Source: Bacillota bacterium (lineage in GTDB: Bacteria > Bacillota > Clostridia > Acetivibrionales > DTU013). From it: a stretch of DNA of 64,000 bases. Position numbers and translations under genes: made by a program. Positions 26,335 through 35,176 of this stretch are shown one piece after another. The notes under the pieces are model-generated. The model was not told where the DNA came from and made no database searches. It saw only the letters and a program-made list of their open reading frames with translations. Where the stretch lies: NCBI GenBank assembly GCA_023409735.1, contig JAEYRB010000049.1, positions 61,212 through 125,211 on the forward strand, given 5' to 3'. Position 1 is the first letter of the stretch; every line of letters begins with the position of its first letter.

Positions 26335-29300
26335 TCAAACACGATCATCCTGCAAGGCTTCCCTCAGCTTCTGGCTCATACTGCATAGTTCCTCCGACAA
26401 CACCTTGCATATTTTCCGGTCATAGGTATACAAGCCATTCGTCTCGTCTTCAACATCGCTCAGCTGAGTATACACACAGCCGCAGGTGCCCGTGGCAACA
26501 GAGGGCAGTATCATAGTCTCATACATTCTTATTATGCTTTGTGTCAGCTGCTGAGGGTCTTCACAGTTTCCATACCCATAATGATTATATTTTGAAAAAA
26601 CATGCTGCTCTATTTTACATGAATAGCCGCCGCACTCTGAAATAAACAAAGGCATTTTGCCTGCTGCCGGTAGTCTGGGCGTTTTGAAGTAAATATGTCG
26701 GCTATCAAAATCACTTTCCCGCTGGGCGAACCAGCCAGAGGTAGAATCGTACAGCCGGCTTGGATCGGCGTCCCTGGCCAGCTGATAAATACGATCACTG
26801 TCATATTGGCCCCAGCCTTCATTAAATAGCGTATAGGCAATGATGCATGGATGATCGTGCAGATGCTGCAGTGTATCCTTCAGATGCTGCTCAAAAAACA
26901 TGCGTCTTACCTTGTCCCTTCTAGAAGGGCGTGTATCGTTTCTAGTAAAGCCCAAGGTAGCCAGAGCAGTATCTCTCAGCCAGGAATATGAGCCACTGTT
27001 TACCATATCCTGAATTACCAGCATGCCTAATTTATCACAGTAATAGTAAAATATCTCAGGTTCAATCTTTATATGCTTTCGAAGCATGTTAAATCCCAGC
27101 TCCTTCATACGAAGAATGTCCTCACGATACTCCTGTGGAGAAGCCGGTAGATAGATACCATCGCAAAAATAGCCCTGATCTAAAACTCCGTTTAAAAAAA
27201 CAGGCTGGCCGTTCAGGCATACGCGTGGAACGCCATGCAGCTGCTGAATTTCCACTTTTCGGAGCGCAAAATATGAAATAACCTTATCGTTGTCTGTGGC
27301 AACACTTATCGTATAAAGATATGGTTGCTGCGGACTCCAGCGTAATGGTACATACTGCGAGCCATCCTCAAGACAAAGCAAGGAAAGGTCAATCGTTATC
27401 GGCGTGCCATCAGATGAAAAGCTTTTACTACTCCCTTCATGCAGAAAGACTGTTACATTGAAGGGCTCAGTATGTAAAGGCAGATCGTTTAACAAACCAA
27501 TTGTGACGGTGGAATCATCCGCTGAAAGCTGAAGCTTTTGAATAAAATGCTCCGGAACAGGTTCCAGCCATACCGTCTGCCAAATACCGCTTACAGGAGT
27601 ATACCACATTCCTCCGCGTTTTTTCCGCTGTTTACCATAAGGGTACTTAAAAGAAAGCTTATCGGTCACAATTACAGTCAGCCGGTTTTCTCCGTCATGG
27701 AGTACAGCACCGGAAATATCAAAAGTAAAGGGTAAATATCCGCCCTCATGCCGACCAAGCTGTACACCGTTCAGAGAAACCTCGGCAATTTGGTCTACGG
27801 CACCGAAATGAAGAAGTATCCTTTTCTCATAGTAGCTTTCAGGCAGTATAAAAGTCTTTTCATAGACAAGCCGGTTTTCCACAGGCTTATCATAACCAGA
27901 TAAGGACGATTGCGGCGGGAATGGAACTAAAATAAATCGGCCGTTCAGGCTCCAGCTGCCATTCAGGCTCATCCACTCCTCACGCTTCAGCTGTGGCCGC
28001 GGATACTCTTGCCAAACCTGTATGGTCTGCTCATTAGAGGTCTTCAGCTGCTGCAGCAGTTCCTCTCCACACCGGCTGTACAAAGTGTTATGACCGTTTC
28101 TCATCATGCGGAAAACAAAATATAAAACTATCAGCAGCAATAAAGCGATAATAAACGCAGCCAGGTAAATATTTCGATTAGGAAGGAAAGACGTAGTACC
28201 GTCTGAATTTATTATCTGCAGGGCATTTTTTAGCACTGCGGCACCGATAGCGGGGCCAATTACGCCTGGAATGAGCACCTGCCCAATAATACGCACACCT
28301 TGAAACTGCCCTGCTTTATTCTCTGGAATGTTGCTTCGGATCATCGCACCAAGAACTGCTCCACCAGAAAGGTTACCTGTAAGCATCAGCAAAGAACCGA
28401 TAAAAACAGGCAATAGCCCTGTTGTGAAATACAGCAATACATAGCCCAGCATCAGCATCAGAACACAGGGCAAAATTGAAAGCTTGAAGCCAATCATATC
28501 AAACAGCTTTCCGTAAAACGCTGTGATGACAGCCGCAATAATTATGGCAGGCGCCATGATAAGGACATAGTTGACCATACCCAAGGTTTTCTCATAGTAT
28601 AGTATGAGATAAGGCATAAAGACCTGAATAGAAATATTAAACACCGCCATTGTACCAATAATTACATACAGCAGCCGATTGCTCTTAACCACAGACAAAC
28701 GGAAGCTGTACACAATGTTAGTCCAATAGCTTTGGGCTTTGATGTCTTTAGGACTGACAGAAGGTTTATCTTCGATTATAGCGAACCCAACCAGGCCAAT
28801 GATAGTCACCGACAGACCAATGACCGTGTAGATGACTGTCCAACTGTCGGCGGCATCCAGATCAAACGCGGAAAATCCCCCAAAAACCACCAAAACAGCC
28901 AGCAGTGGCATCATGGCATTGATGCCTTCTATTTTTCCACGGTTGGTGTCATTGCCCCAATCTGTAAGCCATGCATTGAAACAAGCATCATTGGCTGAAG
29001 AACCTAAAAAGGTCATGACACAGTCCATCAAAATGACAAGGTTTACTCCTAATGCTGCTGAAGCAGCCATGCTTCCCGCAATAGGAGACAAGTAATCCAT
29101 ACGGATAAAGGAAAAGGCAAGAATTGATAATCCCCATAATGTGTAACCTCCGCAGATTATCAGCTTGCGTTTTCCGATATGATCTGATAATGCGCCGATA
29201 AAGATGGTGGTAACTGTAGCCATGACAGCGCTTGCAGCCACCATCAGCGAAATATCTGCTGCTGATGCGTGAAACATCTTGTAGATGAAGACATTGAAAT

Positions 29301-29388
29301 ACATGTTTTCAACCACCCAGGCAATTTGCCCTATCAGTCCAAACACAGCCAAGGAGGCCCAAAATTTGCTCGAGGTTTGTTTATTCAT
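26335..29388 (-). CDS. MFS transporter fused to glycoside hydrolase family 2
   Basis: A single ORF of about 1017 aa. Residues about 1-435 are a 12-TM major facilitator with the A-motif GALSDHIGKRKLI. From about 460 on follows a complete GH2 enzyme: sugar-binding jelly-roll (WMSLNGSW, GAVDQIAEVSLNG), immunoglobulin-like sandwich, then TIM barrel with HDHPCIIAYTLFNEGWGQ (acid/base Glu about 857) and PLFISECGGY (nucleophile Glu about 918). Such enzymes are beta-galactosidases, glucuronidases or mannosidases; the substrate is not settled. With 12 TM helices the enzyme would face the cytoplasm, so uptake and cleavage would be coupled. The ATG after AAGGA (10 bases) is preferred; an upstream TTG would add 44 residues. 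Confidence 0.85.
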   Translation of the reverse strand: MNKQTSSKFWASLAVFGLIGQIAWVVENMYFNVFIYKMFHASAADISLMVAASAVMATVTTIFIGALSDHIGKRKLIICGGYTLWGLSILAFSFIRMDYLSPIAGSMAASAALGVNLVILMDCVMTFLGSSANDACFNAWLTDWGNDTNRGKIEGINAMMPLLAVLVVFGGFSAFDLDAADSWTVIYTVIGLSVTIIGLVGFAIIEDKPSVSPKDIKAQSYWTNIVYSFRLSVVKSNRLLYVIIGTMAVFNISIQVFMPYLILYYEKTLGMVNYVLIMAPAIIIAAVITAFYGKLFDMIGFKLSILPCVLMLMLGYVLLYFTTGLLPVFIGSLLMLTGNLSGGAVLGAMIRSNIPENKAGQFQGVRIIGQVLIPGVIGPAIGAAVLKNALQIINSDGTTSFLPNRNIYLAAFIIALLLLIVLYFVFRMMRNGHNTLYSRCGEELLQQLKTSNEQTIQVWQEYPRPQLKREEWMSLNGSWSLNGRFILVPFPPQSSLSGYDKPVENRLVYEKTFILPESYYEKRILLHFGAVDQIAEVSLNGVQLGRHEGGYLPFTFDISGAVLHDGENRLTVIVTDKLSFKYPYGKQRKKRGGMWYTPVSGIWQTVWLEPVPEHFIQKLQLSADDSTVTIGLLNDLPLHTEPFNVTVFLHEGSSKSFSSDGTPITIDLSLLCLEDGSQYVPLRWSPQQPYLYTISVATDNDKVISYFALRKVEIQQLHGVPRVCLNGQPVFLNGVLDQGYFCDGIYLPASPQEYREDILRMKELGFNMLRKHIKIEPEIFYYYCDKLGMLVIQDMVNSGSYSWLRDTALATLGFTRNDTRPSRRDKVRRMFFEQHLKDTLQHLHDHPCIIAYTLFNEGWGQYDSDRIYQLARDADPSRLYDSTSGWFAQRESDFDSRHIYFKTPRLPAAGKMPLFISECGGYSCKIEQHVFSKYNHYGYGNCEDPQQLTQSIIRMYETMILPSVATGTCGCVYTQLSDVEDETNGLYTYDRKICKVLSEELCSMSQKLREALQDDRV

Positions 29389-29925
29389 GCTGCAACTGTC
29401 CTTTACAATAATATATGAGAATTTCTTTGGGGAATTAATAAGACTTTCCCTTTCCTCATCATTTATTATAGCATAGAGTTTTATGAACCTCTTCAAAATC
29501 CTGTAAATATTTTTAGGCAAAAAGTCTCCCTATAGGGGCATTTACGATGTGCTATTTTTGAAGTTCCTCTACACCATATATTGTGGATGATCATGCAGAA
29601 AGTCATCATATTCTGCTAGAACACGAACACGCAGGGACGGTTCTCCTGTGTTGTAACGCACTTCCATTATATAAGATTCTCATCTATTCTTGTGTACAGC
29701 TTGTAGCATGGGTATTCAGACCTATTAAGCTCCCATTGAAAGCTTAATAGGTTCATTTGTGAATTCTGTGTTATTTTTACGTGGTGATAGTGCCAATAAG
29801 ACGGATGAGCCGTCCCGTTGTCTGCCGTGGTGATAGTGCCAATAAGACGGATGAACCGTCCCCTTGTCTGCACCCTTGTCTGCCATTTAATCTGCCTCAA
29901 TTAAAAAATTAGAGATATGTCGTAC
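29389..29925. other. Intergenic region between the MFS-GH2 gene and ade
   Basis: No gene. It contains GGGACGGTTCTCC-type sequence (about 29634-29650) and the 46-bp tandem repeat listed separately. Likely remnants of short repetitive elements. Confidence 0.5.
29781..29871. repeat. 46-bp direct tandem repeat with CCGTCCC core
   Basis: Two adjacent copies differing at two positions: GTGGTGATAGTGCCAATAAG then ACGGATGAGCCGTCCCGTTG (second copy A and C). The phrase CGAACCGTCCCTTGTCC recurs at about 53113-53130, pointing to a dispersed family. Confidence 0.75.
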
Positions 29926-29941
29926 TTAATCTGCCTCAATT
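29887..29941. repeat. 16-bp duplication of the 3' end of ade
   Basis: TTAATCTGCCTCAATT covers the ade stop codon and recurs exactly 39 bp downstream of it, as if an insertion or slippage event had duplicated the gene's end. Confidence 0.6.
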
Positions 29942-31662
29942 GAAATGAATTTCTGCTTTGTAACGTCGAAAAGGCCCATATCTGTGAGCTTTATCTCAGG
30001 TATGACCGGAAGTGACATAAAGCATAATGTCATAATCGGTTCTACAGCTTTACTTACACCCAGCTGCTCATACGCATCCTTATGTATCTCTGAGAGCTTC
30101 TCACTTACCCATTCGCCCGTCTGGTCACTCATAATGCCCCCCGCCACCATGGGCATGGAATTGATGACCTTCCGGTCCTTAACAAGGATAATACCGCCTC
30201 CCTGCTTTACCAGGTTCATTACGGCATACGCCATATCCTCATCATTAGTTCCTACTGTAATTATATTATGTGAATCATGAGCAATGGATATTGCAACAGC
30301 ACCTTTTTTAATTCCATAGCCCCGCAGGAGCCCAAGCCCCACGTTTCCTGTGTACTGATGACGCTCAATTACTGCCACCTTCACAATATCCTGATCCGCC
30401 TGCCAAACAAAGCTGCCATCGCTGTCAGTAGTAATTTCTGCAACACCTTTAGCTGTCACAACTCCACCCGGAACAATATCTATTATATTTACCTTATTAG
30501 AATTTAACTTCATTCTCAATTTTTCTATAGAAAAATCCCTTACTCGAAAGCTGCCACGTACCTTTGAGATATCACTTCGTTGCACAGTAGGGCGATATCT
30601 GCCGTCTTTTGCGACTTCTTCCCCATTGATGAACACCCTTCGCACATTAAAATTTATAAGATCATCTACAAGTACAATATCTGCACGAAGCCCCGGAGCA
30701 ATAGCTCCTCTGTCAAGCAGGCCATAGCATTCAGCAGCATTAAGGCTAGCCATCTGAATTGCGGTAATAGGATCAATTCCTTCTTCCACGCATATACGCA
30801 GGTGATTATCCAGATGTCCCAACCTGAAAATTGTCTCAGGCTGTCTATCATCCGAGCACAGCAGGCAGCGTCTGCTGTTTGCCGGGGTAACAGCCTTAAG
30901 CAGAGAACGAAGATTATGGCAAGCTGAGCCTTCCCTCATGAGAATGTATAAACCTCTTGAAAGACGGTCAAGCATTTCTTCTTTAGTAGAGCATTCATGG
31001 TCGGTATGTATCCCGCAGGCAGCATACGCATTAAGATCATTTCCTGATATGGCAGGACTGTGGCCATCAATCAACTTTTTCTCATTAATTGCAACCAGTA
31101 GCTTATCCAGTACAGCCTCATCGGCTTCAATAACCCCGGGATAATTCATAAATTCACCAAGCCCGAGTACCTTGTCATCCTTTACGGGTTCCCTCATCTT
31201 TTGGGAATCAAGCACTGTACCGGCATGTTCAAATGGAGTTGACGGAACACAGGATGGCAGCATATAACGTATATCCAGTTTTGTATTTTGGGAGGCCTCA
31301 AGCATATACTCCATACCGTCCAGGCCACATACATTAACTATTTCGTGAGGATCGGCAATAATAGTCGTAGCTCCGTGAGGAACAAGCAGCCTTCCGATCT
31401 CCTCAGGTGTAACATATGAAGATTCTATATGAATATGGCTGTCAATAAATCCGGGAACTACAAACATTCCCTCTGCATCGATTACACTTATACCATTGTA
31501 ATCACCTATACCAGCAATAATACCATCAATAATGGCGACGTTTTTTCCTTCGATAATGGATGAATTATAAACATCGACTATCCTGCAATTTGTTATCACA
31601 ACATCTGCCGGTATTCTGCCGACTGCTGCATCAATTCTTCTTTTTAGTTTTTGTCTATTCAA
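29926..31662 (-). CDS. ade: Adenine deaminase
   Basis: Deaminates adenine to hypoxanthine and ammonia, an amidohydrolase-fold metal enzyme. About 578 aa. Metal-binding motif GFIDSHIHIESSYVTPEE (about 85-102), GHSPAISG, HTDHECS and the late PMVAGGIMSDQTGEWV are characteristic of this family. TTG start chosen for AGGGGTGA spacing; an upstream ATG lacks a ribosome site. It lies beside the BMP-type nucleoside ABC transporter, which fits a purine salvage module. Confidence 0.93.
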   Translation of the reverse strand: MNRQKLKRRIDAAVGRIPADVVITNCRIVDVYNSSIIEGKNVAIIDGIIAGIGDYNGISVIDAEGMFVVPGFIDSHIHIESSYVTPEEIGRLLVPHGATTIIADPHEIVNVCGLDGMEYMLEASQNTKLDIRYMLPSCVPSTPFEHAGTVLDSQKMREPVKDDKVLGLGEFMNYPGVIEADEAVLDKLLVAINEKKLIDGHSPAISGNDLNAYAACGIHTDHECSTKEEMLDRLSRGLYILMREGSACHNLRSLLKAVTPANSRRCLLCSDDRQPETIFRLGHLDNHLRICVEEGIDPITAIQMASLNAAECYGLLDRGAIAPGLRADIVLVDDLINFNVRRVFINGEEVAKDGRYRPTVQRSDISKVRGSFRVRDFSIEKLRMKLNSNKVNIIDIVPGGVVTAKGVAEITTDSDGSFVWQADQDIVKVAVIERHQYTGNVGLGLLRGYGIKKGAVAISIAHDSHNIITVGTNDEDMAYAVMNLVKQGGGIILVKDRKVINSMPMVAGGIMSDQTGEWVSEKLSEIHKDAYEQLGVSKAVEPIMTLCFMSLPVIPEIKLTDMGLFDVTKQKFISIEAD

Positions 31663-31722
31663 AAACGTCACCCCTATTTTGCTTTTTAACAGCATAATTG
31701 CTAATGCTTTTTTATGGAATTA

Positions 31723-31746
31723 GGGAGGTGATAGTAATCACCTCCC
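31723..31746. promoter_or_regulatory. Perfect hairpin pairing GGAGGTGA with TCACCTCC
   Basis: GGGAGGTGA pairs with TCACCTCCC around TAGTAA, upstream of ade. One arm looks like a perfect ribosome-binding site and the other like the 3' end of 16S rRNA. No T-run follows, so it is not an obvious terminator. Confidence 0.4.
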
Positions 31747-31773
31747 GATTATAGTGTTAGTATTTCTATTTAG

Positions 31774-31971
31774 TATAACACATTGGTTCACAGAAAAATT
31801 CTCGATTGTAGAGAATTTTTTACTCTGCTTTGTGTTTCAACGAGGCACATATTTATTGAGCCGAGTTATAACACATTGGTTCACAGAAAAATTCTCGATT
31901 GTAGAGAATTTTTTACTCTGCTTTGTGTTTCAACGAGGCTATGAATATCGCCTCGTTATAACACATTGGTT
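31774..31971. repeat. Tandem 90-93 bp units containing a duplicated terminator
   Basis: Two identical 73-bp blocks start at 31774 and 31867; a third 15-bp piece (TATAACACATTGGTT) overlaps the BMP gene's 3' end. Each block holds AAAAATTCTC-GATTGTA-GAGAATTTTTT, a stem with T-runs on both strands, and a CGAGGC hairpin. They act as a doubled terminator behind the transporter operon. Confidence 0.8.
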
Positions 31972-33098
31972 TACTTCCAGTCACCAATTACATTTTCCAC
32001 GAGGAATTCCTGCGTATTAAGCTTATCATCGCTCATAGTCTCGCCTGCGGCAACAAGTACATTTCCCTTATTGTCCTTAAGCTCTCCACCGAATACTTTG
32101 ATCTTTCCGTTAATAATATCTTCCTTTGCTTTATTTACTTTATCTTGTATTTCCTTTGGAACAAGCTCGTCATTGAAAGCTGTAATAGCTGCGCATTCGC
32201 CACCCTCGTAAAAATAATCATCAGTCTTTGCAGTCTTATCTGCTACTGAATTAATTATTTTCGTAAATATAGGCTCGAAATTCCATACATATGAAAACAG
32301 GACAGCCTTTGGTGCCAGTTCCTTCATATCTACATTATAGCCTACACAGTAAGCACCCTTCGATTCACAGGTCTGCGGAATTGCAGGAGAGGAGGCTTCC
32401 ATTCCCATATATTTTATGCCCTGATTGATAAGTGTTTGTGCGCTCTGTGTTTCGATATCTACATCATACCAGCTGTTTGCCCATACTACCTGAACCTTTG
32501 CATTAGGGTTTGCATATTTTGCTCCGAGTGCATAGCCGTTGATAGCACCGCGAACAGATGCTTCTGACATGCTGGCTGCAAAGCCCAGTGTGTCACTATC
32601 TGACATAAGAGCGCATGCATAGCCTGCCAGGAACATTCCCTCATAATTTCGTATCTGATAGCCTATAAGATTATCTACCTGATCTCCCTGCTGTGCTACT
32701 ACAACATCCTTGTTTTCAGCTGCCAGGTCTGACAGGAAGGTCGCATATCCTGAGCTGGCTCCGATAATAAGATCAACACCTTCACTTACTAATGCGTCAA
32801 ATGCATTGGCAACAGCCACTTGCTCTTCTGCTACATTTTCAATGACAAGCAGATTGTCTTCAGGGATCCCAAGCTTCTTCATAGATGCCAGAAGGCTCTG
32901 ATGCGTAGCCTGGCACCACCCTCCGTCATTAACAACAAGGGATGTTATCTCTCCAATCTTGATCTCGGAGTAATCGATATCCTTTGCTTTATCGTTTGCT
33001 GCAGTGCCTGATACTTCTGATTTACCGGAACATCCGGCAAGTACCGTTAATGCAAATACTACTACTAACAATAAACTTACTAATCTTATCTTTTTCAC
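31971..33098 (-). CDS. BMP-family nucleoside-binding lipoprotein
   Basis: Substrate-binding protein of a BmpA/PnrA/NupN-type purine nucleoside ABC importer. 375 aa. Lipoprotein signal MKKIRLVSLLL...LTVLAGC (Cys about 23), then the BMP domain with IGASSGYATFLSDLA, SVRGAINGYALGAKYANP and VQVVWANSWYDVDI. Strong ribosome site. The last gene of the ATPase-permease-permease-BMP operon and the most likely to be highly expressed. Ligand (a purine nucleoside) inferred from family and riboswitch. Confidence 0.9.
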   Translation of the reverse strand: MKKIRLVSLLLVVVFALTVLAGCSGKSEVSGTAANDKAKDIDYSEIKIGEITSLVVNDGGWCQATHQSLLASMKKLGIPEDNLLVIENVAEEQVAVANAFDALVSEGVDLIIGASSGYATFLSDLAAENKDVVVAQQGDQVDNLIGYQIRNYEGMFLAGYACALMSDSDTLGFAASMSEASVRGAINGYALGAKYANPNAKVQVVWANSWYDVDIETQSAQTLINQGIKYMGMEASSPAIPQTCESKGAYCVGYNVDMKELAPKAVLFSYVWNFEPIFTKIINSVADKTAKTDDYFYEGGECAAITAFNDELVPKEIQDKVNKAKEDIINGKIKVFGGELKDNKGNVLVAAGETMSDDKLNTQEFLVENVIGDWK

Positions 33099-33121
33099 AA
33101 TTTGTCCCTCCTATATATATA

Positions 33122-34051
33122 TCACCGGTTTTCCCGGTCATATTTCTGACATAAGGCTGCAGGTTCCTCTGTATGCTTCTTTCTGAAGCTTCCTGTAGTT
33201 AAAATAAACGCCGCTATCGTTGCTATATACGGGAGCATTCCATAGAATTGAGAAGGTACTCCGGGCAGATAGATCTGCATATTAATGCCGATAATACTTA
33301 TTCCGCCGAACAGCAAAGCGCCAAGTGCAGCGCCGGCTGGATTCCAGCCTGAAAATGCTACCAGTGAAAATGCGATCCAGCCTTTTCCTCCTGTCATACC
33401 TTCATTCCAGAAATTTGTATATGACAGGGAGATGCAAGCTCCGCTTATAGCCGTCATTGCACAGCCGAACATAACGTAAGCATATCTCAGTGCGAATACG
33501 TTTGTGCCTGATGCATCCAGCGCTGCAGGATTTTCACCCAGAGCCCTGAGTGTAAGACCCGGTCTTGTCTTATATATATATAACATACTAAGCGGTACCA
33601 AAATGTACATTATGTAAACTAGCAAATCCTGCTTGAACAAAATATCGCCTATTACAGGTATTTGTGAAAGCAGAGGTATTTCAATTTTTTCAAACTTAAC
33701 ATTAGACGCTATGCCGGTTACATTTTTGCCAATGAATCCGCTCAATCCGCTTCCAAATATAAGGAACGCCATGCCGCATACCGTCTGGTCTGCCTGAAGT
33801 GTAACTGTCAGAAAAGCAAACAATAATCCAAGCAGGGCACCTACAGTTATTACAGCAAGAATGGCAAGCCAGAGGCTATTTGTGCTATGGACCACCAAGA
33901 AACCGGAGACAGCTCCCATCAGCATAATTCCCTCAAGGCCCAAATTCATGATCCCTGCACGCTGAGAGAAAATCTCACCTATAGCCGCATATAAAATTGA
34001 TACTGCATATACTACTGCCGCCGCACCGATAGAAATTATGAAGGTAGTCAT
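33122..34051 (-). CDS. Nucleoside ABC transporter permease (NupQ-like)
   Basis: 309 aa, about eight TM helices, BPD_transp_2 family. Motifs SQRAGIMNLGLEGIMLMGA (about 28-46) and RALGENPAALDASG (about 176-189) are characteristic. Overlaps the end of the preceding permease gene by four bases (ATGA). Works with the partner permease, ATPase and BMP protein. Confidence 0.9.
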   Translation of the reverse strand: MTTFIISIGAAAVVYAVSILYAAIGEIFSQRAGIMNLGLEGIMLMGAVSGFLVVHSTNSLWLAILAVITVGALLGLLFAFLTVTLQADQTVCGMAFLIFGSGLSGFIGKNVTGIASNVKFEKIEIPLLSQIPVIGDILFKQDLLVYIMYILVPLSMLYIYKTRPGLTLRALGENPAALDASGTNVFALRYAYVMFGCAMTAISGACISLSYTNFWNEGMTGGKGWIAFSLVAFSGWNPAGAALGALLFGGISIIGINMQIYLPGVPSQFYGMLPYIATIAAFILTTGSFRKKHTEEPAALCQKYDRENR

Positions 34052-35157
34052 TGTGCAACTCCTTCCACTTTATTATGTTTATCCGAAATAATCTTACTTC
34101 TTTTTTCGAAGGTCACTTTATAATGATTAAAAAATTCTCCTGCAATTACAAAAATCATTATGCTCCCCTGCAGCATTGTAGCGATCTGCGAGGGTACTCC
34201 TATTATCTGTACTGCAGCACTGCTGTTTTCAAGTCCTCCGAACAATATAGAGACAATAATAACTGCAATGGGGTTAAATTGACTCAGATATGCGATTACA
34301 ATGCCTGTATACCCGCTTCCCCCCGGTAGCTGCGCCTGTACACGATGAACGATCCCGGTGATCTGAACAAAGCCGGCAAGTCCGGCAATAGCACCGCTTA
34401 AACCAAGGACGATCAATATATATTTCTTAACGTTGATTCCTGCGTAAACTGCTGATTTTGGACTATTTTTAATTACCTCAATCTTATAACCAACAGTAGT
34501 ATACTTGAGGAAGACATATAAAAGTATTGCAATTACAATTGCAACAATTATCGCTGAATTGATTTTCGTACCAACGATATTGGGCAAATACATGCCCTTT
34601 GGTATAGTCTCGGAGATGGGAGTTGTCTGCTTCTTAGCCATCCACGGCCCATAACACAGGTAATCCATGAATAACAGTGCTATGTAATTGAGCATTAGGG
34701 TGACGATTGTTTCGCTGACATTCCAATACGCCTTGAGCACTGCAGCAATAATAGCCCATAAGCCACCGCCTAAAGCACAGAGAAGAAACATAACGATCAA
34801 GCGGATAGGAATGGGAAGTTCCGGTCCAAACAGAGCAAATGCCCCTCCAAATATAGCACCTATTGCATACTGTCCTTCAGCCCCGATATTGTTCAAATTC
34901 ATTTTAAATGCTATTGATACGCTTAGCCCGCAAAGCATCAGAGGCAGTCCTGCCTTTATGCTTCCATTGATCCCGCGAAGGTTCAGAAATGAGTAAGATA
35001 TCATTTTTGAGTACACTGTAATAGGATTAAAACCAATTGATAAAATGAGCACTGAGCTAAAAGCCAATCCCAACATTACAAATACAATTGGATTGAGTAT
35101 CTTGTTTCTCAGCGGTACTATCTGCTTTTTCTCAATTTGAAGCGTTCCGATGCTCAT
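34048..35157 (-). CDS. Nucleoside ABC transporter permease (NupP-like)
   Basis: 369 aa membrane protein of BPD_transp_2 family, with NNIGAEGQYAIGAI (about 85), ALGGGLWAIIAAVLKAYWNVSETIVTLMLNYIA (about 128-160) and the YAGINVKKY loop. The start ATG is preceded by AAAGGGGG; the upstream in-frame ATG has no such site. Sits between the ATPase and the second permease. Confidence 0.9.
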   Translation of the reverse strand: MSIGTLQIEKKQIVPLRNKILNPIVFVMLGLAFSSVLILSIGFNPITVYSKMISYSFLNLRGINGSIKAGLPLMLCGLSVSIAFKMNLNNIGAEGQYAIGAIFGGAFALFGPELPIPIRLIVMFLLCALGGGLWAIIAAVLKAYWNVSETIVTLMLNYIALLFMDYLCYGPWMAKKQTTPISETIPKGMYLPNIVGTKINSAIIVAIVIAILLYVFLKYTTVGYKIEVIKNSPKSAVYAGINVKKYILIVLGLSGAIAGLAGFVQITGIVHRVQAQLPGGSGYTGIVIAYLSQFNPIAVIIVSILFGGLENSSAAVQIIGVPSQIATMLQGSIMIFVIAGEFFNHYKVTFEKRSKIISDKHNKVEGVAQ

Positions 35158-35176
35158 ATCTTTCCCCCTTTGCCAA

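Noticed and set aside
31754..32020. 88-codon ORF across the 93-bp repeats
   Set aside because: It repeats because the DNA repeats; it contains duplicated terminators and has no ribosome site.
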